A DNA stretch of 5,069 bases, taken from an uncultured Bacteroidales bacterium (GTDB lineage Bacteria; Bacteroidota; Bacteroidia; Bacteroidales; P3). This document shows positions 1 through 5,069 of the stretch, piece by piece; within the stretch, counting starts at the first letter, position 1, and each line of letters opens with the position of its first letter. The stretch is taken from contig ONOZ01000012.1 in the NCBI GenBank assembly GCA_900319595.1, positions 1-5,069 on the forward strand, in the 5' to 3' direction. Under the pieces are notes generated by a model. That model searched no databases. It was given only the letters and a program-made list of their open reading frames with translations, and had not been told where the DNA came from. The position numbers and the translations under genes were made by a program.

Positions 1-30
1 CAAATGTGTAAATAGAGTAGCGATTGTTTA

Positions 31-48
31 ATTAAAAAATTTTTTAAT
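31..48. repeat. Perfect AT-only palindrome just before the first lipoprotein start
   Basis: The 18 bases attaaaaaattttttaat equal their own reverse complement and end three bases before the ATG at 52. The palindrome has no loop, so it makes a poor RNA hairpin. It could be an operator-like DNA site, a UP-like AT tract, or chance in AT-rich leader DNA. No -7 promoter element is evident in the 30 bases before it, so the promoter of the first gene may lie partly outside the window. Confidence 0.35.
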
Positions 49-51
49 AAA

Positions 52-282
52 ATGAAAAAAACATTATTAACAGTAGGAGCTGTAGTAGCAATGGTTTTTG
101 CTTTGGCTTCTTGCGGCAAAACAAACTGTGCTTGTAAAGTAGAAGTTGGTGATGCTATCACTGAAGATGCAGCAACCGTTAAATTTGAAGATTATGACGG
201 AGAGTGCAAAGACATCACTTTAGCAGAACTTAGCGACACTTGGAATGACGAAGGTGTTATTTTCGAATGCGAAGAAGAATAG
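52..282 (+). CDS. Small cysteine-rich lipoprotein, copy 1
   Basis: This is a 76-residue predicted lipoprotein of unknown function. Residues 1-20 form a signal peptide with a KK n-region and a hydrophobic core, ending in the lipobox L18-A19-S20-C21, so signal peptidase II should cleave before C21. The mature part is about 56 residues and strongly acidic, ending CEEE, with four further cysteines at C26, C28, C52 and C73. The protein at 370-597 has the same plan: a CxC pair after the lipid anchor, a conserved (D/T)-x-C-x-x-I-T segment, and a C-terminal CEE. The two are therefore paralogs and may form two disulfides in the periplasm. Residues after C21 (GKTN) are not acidic, so a typical Bacteroidota surface-export signal is not obvious. 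The ATG at 52 has an A/T-rich leader and begins the signal peptide at the usual point. A hairpin follows at 306-342, so the gene may be transcribed alone. I do not recognise the family. Confidence 0.85.
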   Translation: MKKTLLTVGAVVAMVFALASCGKTNCACKVEVGDAITEDAATVKFEDYDGECKDITLAELSDTWNDEGVIFECEEE

Positions 283-305
283 TAATTGCACAATTCTGAC
301 AACAA

Positions 306-342
306 AAGGGAGTGTTCCTAATAAAAAGGAAAATACTCCCTT
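306..342 (+). terminator. Terminator-like hairpin between the two lipoprotein genes
   Basis: Bases 306-313 (aagggagt) pair perfectly with 335-342 (actccctt). The stem can be extended by pairing ttcc at 315-318 with ggaa at 328-331 across a small bulge, closing on an A-rich loop at 319-327. A short, weak U-run (gtttct) follows. It lies 23 bp after the stop of the first lipoprotein gene and 27 bp before the ATG of the second. The weak T-tract suggests either a leaky terminator or a 3' mRNA-stabilising hairpin. Confidence 0.65.
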
Positions 343-369
343 AGTTTCTAAAAAAAATAAACAAAAAAT

Positions 370-597
370 ATGAAAACTATAAAAGTGCTATCAATAATTG
401 CAGGCTTAGGTTTAATATTCACCTCTTGTAGCGATACAAAGGATTGTAGATGTGATGTTGAAATCCCTTCCAAGGTTGTAATACAAAAAACACAAAGTAC
501 AATTACGATGAATGATTGGGATACTGATTGCTCTAAAATTACAACGGAGGATTTAGATGATGGTCAGTGGTTAGTCAATCCTTGTGAAGAAATCTAA
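370..597 (+). CDS. Small cysteine-rich lipoprotein, copy 2
   Basis: This is a 75-residue predicted lipoprotein and a diverged paralog of the protein at 52-282. The signal peptide spans residues 1-19 and ends in F-T-S-C20, a lipobox variant with Phe at -3 that is common in Bacteroidota. The mature part keeps the family cysteines C26, C28, C54 and C72 within the motifs DCRCDVEI, DTDCSKIT and PCEEI. The copy 1 equivalents are NCACKVEV, DGECKDIT and ECEEE. Sequence between the cysteines has drifted a good deal while the cysteines and their spacing hold, which suggests a structural (disulfide) or metal-binding role. The next gene starts 19 bp downstream and encodes a membrane protein with a thioredoxin domain, so the two are probably co-transcribed. 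The ATG at 370 follows an A-rich leader with no Shine-Dalgarno. The function is unknown. Confidence 0.84.
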   Translation: MKTIKVLSIIAGLGLIFTSCSDTKDCRCDVEIPSKVVIQKTQSTITMNDWDTDCSKITTEDLDDGQWLVNPCEEI

Positions 598-616
598 AAG
601 ATAAGACATAAAAAGA

Positions 617-1693
617 ATGACTACCAAAAATATTGTTGGTTTAATCGCTCGCATTTTTGTGGGAGTGGTGTTTGTTGCCTCAGCTGTAACAAAGTATATT
701 TCTATTGAGGCAGTTGATTTGTTTGTCTATGAACATCAAATTTTTTCTTGGTCAATAACTACTTTTGCCACACGTTTCCTAATTGTGATAGAAGCATTTA
801 TTGGTTTCATGCTACTTCTGGGTATTTTTCCAAAGCTGGTCAAATGGTCGTCTATCATATTACTTTTACTATTTAACGTATATGTGCTATTAAAACCTGT
901 ATTGTTTAATGTGGATAGTGAAAATTGCCATTGTTTCGGCACTATTCTTTTGTTAAATGATAATCAAACTCTAATAAAAAACATCATTTTGCTACTAATT
1001 TCTTACTTTATGTTTTGGGATAAGGGTGCTGTGGAGTTAAAATATAAACTTGTTAGAAAGAAATTAAAAACTGGTGAAGTAATAGAACGTAATAAAAGAA
1101 CTTTCAGTGGATTCCTATACAATAAAAGACGCATAATTTCAATAATTTTATTCATTCTTTTATTATTAGTTACAAACTCTATATTTCCAGCAGACCCTAT
1201 TGCAAGAAAAGTATTCCCTACAACAGCAAGTATAGATAAAGAGAAATTTAATATACTAATAGGTTTATCTCCTTCTGATAATCTGTCTAATAAAGATACA
1301 ACCCTAAGACCTTTATATGATATGGCAAAAGATTCCATACAAAATATAGGGGCAACTAATGGTAAAAAAATTCTATGCTTGTATTCTACGGGTTGTAAGT
1401 ATTGCAAACGTGCGGCCATTCGTTTGGATGTTGTACGCAAACGCTATGATATTTCAGATTCTTCTTTTGCTATTGTGTTTTGGGGAAGTGCAACAAAGAT
1501 AGATTCTTTCTTTGTTAAGACAAATACCAAAGTTTTGCCACATACTATTGTACATCCTATACCATTCTTGGGTGCAACGAAAGGCAAACAACCTATAATC
1601 GTACTGTTGAACAACGGAAAAGTGGAAAAACTTCTGAAATATCCTAATATAAACGAAAAAGAAATTGCATTTTTTTTAACTACTAATAAGTAA
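617..1693 (+). CDS. DoxX/MauE-like membrane protein with C-terminal thioredoxin-fold domain
   Basis: This 358-residue inner-membrane protein is probably part of an envelope thiol-disulfide relay. The N-terminal part, about residues 1-140, has four hydrophobic segments (roughly 5-25, 50-72, 77-97, 117-135) laid out like DoxX/MauE proteins. It carries C104-H-C106-F-G between segments three and four, a CxCFG motif typical of redox-linked MauE-like proteins. A basic cytoplasmic stretch (about 141-172) leads to a fifth segment at 173-189. The rest should be periplasmic and includes a thioredoxin-type active site C260-K-Y-C263 after a beta strand (KKILCLYSTG). It also has a candidate cis-proline at P326 (KQPIIVLLNNGKV), where the fold expects one. 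C254 is an extra cysteine. Bacteroidales genomes encode proteins of similar size and design, annotated only as DoxX or BT_3928-like; I recall that resemblance and have not checked it. The lipoprotein gene 19 bp upstream suggests a cysteine-rich partner or substrate. Whether it oxidises, reduces or isomerises cannot be read from sequence. Confidence 0.85.
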   Translation: MTTKNIVGLIARIFVGVVFVASAVTKYISIEAVDLFVYEHQIFSWSITTFATRFLIVIEAFIGFMLLLGIFPKLVKWSSIILLLLFNVYVLLKPVLFNVDSENCHCFGTILLLNDNQTLIKNIILLLISYFMFWDKGAVELKYKLVRKKLKTGEVIERNKRTFSGFLYNKRRIISIILFILLLLVTNSIFPADPIARKVFPTTASIDKEKFNILIGLSPSDNLSNKDTTLRPLYDMAKDSIQNIGATNGKKILCLYSTGCKYCKRAAIRLDVVRKRYDISDSSFAIVFWGSATKIDSFFVKTNTKVLPHTIVHPIPFLGATKGKQPIIVLLNNGKVEKLLKYPNINEKEIAFFLTTNK

Positions 1694-1753
1694 TAATTGC
1701 AGTATTCTTACGTTTATTACCTTGAGGGTTATAATTAAAAAAACAAAAAGACT

Positions 1754-3307
1754 ATGGTTAAGATTCTGTGGGCTGATGACGAAATAGATTTATTAAAGCC
1801 TTATATTCTATTCTTGGAGGCTAAGGACTACAAGGTTATTCCAGCAACTGATGGAGGTGAGGCGTTAGAAATTTTAGACAAAGAAAACATCGATATTCTT
1901 TTTTTGGACGAAAACATGCCGGGACTGAATGGTCTGGAAACCCTTACACGAGTTAAACAACGTTTTCCTTCCCTTCCTGTTATTATGATTACAAAAAGTG
2001 AAGAGGAGGACATTATGGAACAGGCTATTGGCTCAAAAATCTCTGACTATTTGATAAAACCCGTAAATCCTAACCAAATTCTATTAGTTTTAAAGAAACA
2101 TTTGGATACTCAAAAGTTAGTTACCCAAACTCAAACGATGTCTTATCAGCAAGAATTTCGTAATATCAGTATGCAAATCAATCAAGGTTTGGACTACGAG
2201 CAATGGGGAGATCTTTATAAGCAACTTGTACATTGGGAGATAGAACTTTCGCAGAGTAATGATGAAAGTATTTTTGATATATTGAAGACTCAAAAAAGCG
2301 AGGCCAATGAACAATTCTCTAAATATTATCAAAAGAATTATATTGATTGGCTTAACGATGATGGGAATGCTTCTCCGATTATGTCTCACCGAGTTTTACA
2401 ACGTAAAGTTTTTCCTTTGTTGAAAGAAAAGAAACGTCCTATATTTTTTATTGTACTTGACAATTTTCGTTTTGATCAATGGCGTGCCTTAAAACCTGAA
2501 ATTGAAAAGCAATTGACTGTTACGCAAGAGGGTATCTATTATGCAATTCTTCCAACCACGACACAGTATGCCCGCAATGCACTCTTTTCTTCTCTTTTGC
2601 CGAGTGATATAAAGAAAATGTTTCCTCAGTATTGGTTGGACGAAGATAAAGAAGGCAATAAGAATGCTTACGAATGGGATTTATTAAACGAAAATCTTAA
2701 ACGCCATCGAATCAAAGCAAGTACCACGTACCACAAAGTTCTAAACGCAACTTATGGTATGAGAATGATAGATATTTTACCAAATTTCCTACAAAATGAC
2801 CTTAATGTTATAGTTTATAATTTTATTGACATGCTTTCCCATGCAAGAACGGATAGCGATTTGGTTAGGGAATTGGCTGCGGACGAAAATGCTTATAGAG
2901 GAGTTACGCTTACTTGGTATGAACACTCGCCACTAAAAGAAGTTTTGAAGTATTTGTCAGATAAAAATGTTGATGTCTTCATTACAACCGACCATGGTAG
3001 TGTCAAAGTTGATAAACCTGTAAAGATAAAATCAGATAAGGACGCCTCAGTAAATTTACGCTACAAGATAGGACGCCTATTAGACTACGACCCTAAGGAA
3101 GTTTTTGGTATAAAAAATTCTTCTGACGTCAAAATTCCACCAATGAACATTATGAGCCAGATGATGTTTGCAAGAGATAATGGATTTTTCGTTTATCCAA
3201 CTGAATATAATAAATACGTTCAATACTATATGAATACATTCCAACACGGGGGCATCTCCATGGAAGAATGTATGATTCCGCTAATTCACCTTGTATCAAA
3301 GAGATAG
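1754..3307 (+). CDS. porX: PorX-type response regulator with PglZ/alkaline-phosphatase-like effector domain
   Basis: This 517-residue protein matches PorX in length and layout. PorX is the cytoplasmic response regulator that, with sensor kinase PorY and an ECF sigma factor, controls the type IX secretion system in Porphyromonas and relatives. Residues 1-120 form a receiver domain with acidic pocket D8/D9, phosphoacceptor D52 (FLDENMPG), switch T80 and K102 (IKPVN). A helical linker spans about 121-205. Residues from about 206 to the end form a PglZ/alkaline-phosphatase-superfamily domain. Its candidate zinc and catalytic residues are all present: D236 (VLDNFRFDQW), T270 (TTTQYARN), D359 and H363 (NFIDMLSHARTDSD), D413-H414 (TTDHGS) and H498 (QHGGISMEE). 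In characterised PorX this domain binds zinc and has phosphodiesterase activity on oligonucleotides. No sensor kinase gene is adjacent, which is usual because porY normally lies elsewhere. PorX homologs also occur in Bacteroidota lacking a complete type IX system, so the gene alone does not prove that secretion system. Confidence 0.95.
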   Translation: MVKILWADDEIDLLKPYILFLEAKDYKVIPATDGGEALEILDKENIDILFLDENMPGLNGLETLTRVKQRFPSLPVIMITKSEEEDIMEQAIGSKISDYLIKPVNPNQILLVLKKHLDTQKLVTQTQTMSYQQEFRNISMQINQGLDYEQWGDLYKQLVHWEIELSQSNDESIFDILKTQKSEANEQFSKYYQKNYIDWLNDDGNASPIMSHRVLQRKVFPLLKEKKRPIFFIVLDNFRFDQWRALKPEIEKQLTVTQEGIYYAILPTTTQYARNALFSSLLPSDIKKMFPQYWLDEDKEGNKNAYEWDLLNENLKRHRIKASTTYHKVLNATYGMRMIDILPNFLQNDLNVIVYNFIDMLSHARTDSDLVRELAADENAYRGVTLTWYEHSPLKEVLKYLSDKNVDVFITTDHGSVKVDKPVKIKSDKDASVNLRYKIGRLLDYDPKEVFGIKNSSDVKIPPMNIMSQMMFARDNGFFVYPTEYNKYVQYYMNTFQHGGISMEECMIPLIHLVSKR

Positions 3308-3311
3308 TAAT

Positions 3312-3761
3312 ATGAAGAAAGAATTTATTATTCACTCACTTGATGAAATTAATTCTGCTGCTAAACAATTTCTTGAGACTATAGGAGAAAAACGTATCAT
3401 AAATTTTAACGGCAAGATGGGAGTTGGCAAAACTACTTTCATAAAAGCCATTTGCGAAGTGTTGAATATCAAAGATAATGTATGTTCTCCGACCTTTGCT
3501 ATAGTGAATGTATACGCAATAGACGACAAAAGGTTACAGTTTTCTATTGGAAAAGAAGTTTATCATTTTGATTTCTATCGTATAACCAACCCTACACAAG
3601 CGTTAGATATAGGAATAGAGGAATATTTTTACTCTGGCAATTATTGTTTTTTGGAATGGGCGGAAAATATTAAAAATTTCATACCCGAAAATTGCGTAAC
3701 GGTAGATATAATTGAGCAAACTGACTTTTCACGTAAGATTATAGTACATTTAGACCAATAA
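3312..3761 (+). CDS. tsaE: tRNA t6A37 threonylcarbamoyladenosine biosynthesis ATPase TsaE
   Basis: This 149-residue P-loop ATPase supports the TsaB-TsaD complex that installs N6-threonylcarbamoyladenosine at position 37 of ANN-decoding tRNAs, in the cytoplasm. The family signatures are in order: Walker A G34-K-M-G-V-G-K40-T-T42, the SPTF motif at 59-62, HFDFYR at 85-90 with D87, and LEWAENI at 114-120 with the conserved Glu-Trp. Length is normal for the family. The segment between SPTF and HFDFYR is several residues longer than in E. coli TsaE, probably a loop. I chose the ATG at 3312, which lies 4 bp after the porX stop. A TTG at 3291 would add seven residues (MYQRDSN) ahead of the normal N-terminus and overlap porX. 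The next gene starts 2 bp after the stop, indicating translational coupling within one operon. Confidence 0.95.
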   Translation: MKKEFIIHSLDEINSAAKQFLETIGEKRIINFNGKMGVGKTTFIKAICEVLNIKDNVCSPTFAIVNVYAIDDKRLQFSIGKEVYHFDFYRITNPTQALDIGIEEYFYSGNYCFLEWAENIKNFIPENCVTVDIIEQTDFSRKIIVHLDQ

Positions 3762-3763
3762 CT

Positions 3764-4624
3764 ATGCAGCAGAATATCAATAATATAAATATTACTAAAC
3801 AGTTTATTTCATTAGAAAGGATTATTGCCTCCAAGAATCCTAAACTTTTGAAAATAATACCTAAGTTTGTTTTAACATGGTTTAAGGAATTCATATGTTT
3901 AGACCGCATCAATGAAATAATATACAAGTATAGGGATTTGCAAGGTGTGGATTTTGCCAACGCATTGTTAGATGAGTTGCAAATTAAGCGAACAATTATA
4001 AACGAATATAATATTCCTTTAGACGGACGACCACTTGTAGTTGCGAATCACCCACTTGGCAGTATTGACGGAGTAACTCTTATTAGCATCATTGGAAGCA
4101 AACGTAAGGATGTGTTGTTTCCTGTCAATGATATATTGTGTCAGTTGCCAGGATTGAAAAGTGTTTTTGTACCTATCAATAAGTATGGTCGCAACGCAGG
4201 AAATCACAATGTACTGAACGAAGCCTTTGCGGGTAGTTCGGCAATATGTTTTTTCCCGGCAGGAACTGAGAGTAAGATTATAAAAGGAAAATTCCAGGAC
4301 TTTGCATGGAAAAAATCTTTTATAAAAAAAGCACAGCAGTTTAATAGAGATATCATACCTGTGTATATAGACGGAATGAATAGCAAGGCATTTTATCGTC
4401 TGGGAAAGATAAGAATGTTTTTAGGAATCAAATTTGATTTGGAGATGATTATGCTTCCGCGAGAAATGTTTAAACAGCAAGGTAAGCAAATCACACTTAC
4501 TTTCGGCAAACCAATATCTTACGAAAAACTAACGGCACAATACAACGCTACTCAGTGGGCAAACAAAATTTACTCGTACGTTTATGAACTCAAAGGTAAT
4601 AAAGACGCACAGTTTATATACTAA
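3764..4624 (+). CDS. Lysophospholipid/glycine-lipid-type acyltransferase (PlsC-like, putative hemolysin family)
   Basis: This 286-residue protein belongs to the lysophospholipid acyltransferase (LPLAT) superfamily, which transfers fatty acyl chains to a hydroxyl of a lipid acceptor at the inner membrane. Block I is N95-H-P-L-G-S-I-D102-G. The spacing between His and Asp is five residues (HX5D) rather than the HX4D of PlsC, as in the OlsA/hemolysin-like branch. Block III is FFPAGTES at 163-170, in place of FPEGTRS, and block IV is IIPVYIDG at 197-204. The C-terminal TLTFGKPIS (244-252) is also typical. In Bacteroides this branch includes GlsA, the O-acyltransferase of glycine-lipid synthesis, whose partner GlsB is a GNAT N-acyltransferase. 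No GNAT gene is in this window, so a GlsA role is inference only and I give no symbol. The ATG lies 2 bp after tsaE, so it is probably the last gene of the porX-tsaE operon. A terminator hairpin begins 52 bp downstream. Confidence 0.88.
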   Translation: MQQNINNINITKQFISLERIIASKNPKLLKIIPKFVLTWFKEFICLDRINEIIYKYRDLQGVDFANALLDELQIKRTIINEYNIPLDGRPLVVANHPLGSIDGVTLISIIGSKRKDVLFPVNDILCQLPGLKSVFVPINKYGRNAGNHNVLNEAFAGSSAICFFPAGTESKIIKGKFQDFAWKKSFIKKAQQFNRDIIPVYIDGMNSKAFYRLGKIRMFLGIKFDLEMIMLPREMFKQQGKQITLTFGKPISYEKLTAQYNATQWANKIYSYVYELKGNKDAQFIY

Positions 4625-4676
4625 ATAAAATATTTTCGTTTCACAACCGCAGCAATAGTATATATAGTAGAGAGCA

Positions 4677-4712
4677 AAAAGAGTGCAAACCTAATTAAAT
4701 TCGCACTCTTTT
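4677..4712. terminator. Bidirectional intrinsic terminator between convergent genes
   Basis: Bases 4677-4686 (aaaagagtgc) are perfectly complementary to 4703-4712 (gcactctttt), giving a 10-bp stem and a 16-base loop. The A-run before the stem and the T-run at its end let the hairpin serve both directions. The minus-strand transcript reads into a run of five U (4680-4676), and the plus-strand transcript ends in four U inside the stem. It sits 52 bp after the acyltransferase stop and 25 bp beyond the stop of the minus-strand gene, where a shared terminator is expected. The rest of 4625-4737 holds nothing I can identify. Confidence 0.8.
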
Positions 4713-4737
4713 CAATTTTGCACCTAAATAGTTTCAA

Positions 4738-4959
4738 CTATTCAGCGTCCTCCTCGCGTTTGCTGTTACTTTTAAGTTTGTAACCTAACACAGCTCCACC
4801 TAAACCTAACATCAATAAAGTCGCAGTACCAACCGGAGTTCTATTTATCGAACCTTGATGCGGTGAGTCCGGATCTACGCTAGGTGGTGGTGGTGGTTGA
4901 GCTATAAGACTCGCTGTCATACAAGCTAAAACTGTTACTAATAATGTTAATTTTTTCAT
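4738..4959 (-). CDS. Small secreted protein with proline run and C-terminal sorting-signal-like tail
   Basis: This 73-residue exported protein has no known function. Residues 1-20 are a clear Sec signal peptide (MKK, hydrophobic core, SLIA before Q21), probably cut by signal peptidase I. The short mature region starts QPPPPP, then VDPDSPHQGSINR. The tail is tripartite: T-P-V-G at 41-44, a glycine-rich hydrophobic segment at about 45-60 (ATLLMLGLGGAVLGY), and a basic cluster KLKSNSKR at 61-68, ending in acidic EEDAE. This plan resembles the C-terminal sorting tails (CTERM-like) on many tiny Bacteroidota proteins, but I cannot assign it to a named family; it may simply be a small single-span membrane protein. 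Only about 20 residues lie between signal peptide and tail, so there is no room for an enzymatic domain. It has its own promoter at 5011-5018 and shares a terminator with the convergent operon. Confidence 0.83.
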   Translation of the reverse strand: MKKLTLLVTVLACMTASLIAQPPPPPSVDPDSPHQGSINRTPVGTATLLMLGLGGAVLGYKLKSNSKREEDAE

Positions 4960-5010
4960 TGCAATGTTTTTTATTATTATTACTACACCTTATTTTTTAT
5001 CTTTACGATG

Positions 5011-5018
5011 CAAAAGTA
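5011..5018 (-). promoter_or_regulatory. Bacteroidota-type -7 promoter element of the small secreted protein gene
   Basis: Read on the minus strand, 5018-5011 is tacttttg, a perfect match to the Bacteroidota primary sigma factor -7 consensus TAnnTTTG. It lies 51 bp upstream of the start codon at 4959, leaving a 5' leader of roughly 40-45 bases that contains a (taa)n stretch and no Shine-Dalgarno. No good -33 TTG element is seen at the expected distance; the bases there (about 5033-5040) read aggtggtt. Confidence 0.6.
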
Positions 5019-5050
5019 CAACAAATTTTTATAACCACCTATTATTACTC

Positions 5051-5069
5051 AAAAAAAAAAAAAAAAAAA
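5051..5069. repeat. Poly-A homopolymer reaching the window end
   Basis: At least 19 consecutive A residues run to the last base. On the minus strand this is a poly-T tract upstream of the promoter at 5011-5018. A homopolymer of this length is uncommon in bacterial chromosomes. It may be a real AT-rich upstream element, or a place where assembly stopped or mis-called length. Confidence 0.8.

Noticed and set aside
1003..1440. A 145-codon open frame on the minus strand
   Set aside because: It lies wholly inside the DoxX/MauE-thioredoxin gene, has no recognisable domain or leader, and the plus-strand frame shows clear family motifs.
1694..1753. Possible promoter tacgttta at 1709-1716 ahead of porX
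   Set aside because: It matches TAnnTTTG at all but the last position, but no -33 element lies at a suitable distance and the leader would be short. It is too weak to call; porX may have its own promoter here or be read from upstream.
2371..3307. PglZ domain as a sign of a BREX phage-defence locus
   Set aside because: The domain is fused to a receiver in the PorX arrangement, and no brxC, brxL, pglX or other BREX gene is present.
3291..3311. TTG start for tsaE, giving a seven-residue extension that overlaps porX
   Set aside because: The ATG at 3312 gives the usual TsaE N-terminus and a clean 4-bp gap after porX. The extra residues match nothing in the family.
1..5069. tRNA, rRNA, CRISPR array, riboswitch or insertion sequence
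   Set aside because: Intergenic gaps are short, at most about 113 bp. I see no cloverleaf, repeat-spacer pattern, transposase or long inverted repeats in them.

Overview
The window looks like a piece of a low-GC Bacteroidota chromosome, most likely Bacteroidales. Four things point there: a PorX-type response regulator fused to a PglZ/alkaline-phosphatase-like domain, lipoproteins with Bacteroidota-style lipoboxes, A-rich leaders without clear Shine-Dalgarno sequences, and a perfect Bacteroidota -7 promoter element (TAnnTTTG) ahead of the last gene. It reads as normal chromosome. I see no mobile element, RNA gene or CRISPR array.

Positions 1-1693 hold an envelope and redox module. Two tiny paralogous lipoproteins (52-282 and 370-597) share four cysteines beyond the lipidated one and are separated by a terminator-like hairpin. 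The second lies 19 bp ahead of a 358-residue membrane protein (617-1693) that joins a DoxX/MauE-like membrane domain, with a CxCFG motif, to a thioredoxin-fold domain carrying CKYC. The natural reading is a cell-envelope disulfide relay next to small disulfide-bonded lipoproteins. That pairing is the least described part of the window.

Positions 1754-4624 hold a tightly packed + strand run: porX, tsaE (4 bp gap) and a lysophospholipid/glycine-lipid type acyltransferase (2 bp gap). PorX belongs to the regulatory circuit of the type IX secretion system. TsaE is the ATPase for the tRNA t6A37 modification. The acyltransferase probably makes membrane lipids. The three are probably co-transcribed, although their roles differ.

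Positions 4625-5069 hold a convergent hairpin (4677-4712) that can terminate transcription from both sides, then a minus-strand gene for a 73-residue secreted or membrane-anchored protein. That protein has a proline run and a C-terminal PVG / hydrophobic / basic tail resembling a protein-sorting signal. Its promoter is visible at 5011-5018. The window ends in at least 19 consecutive A residues, which may mark a contig edge.
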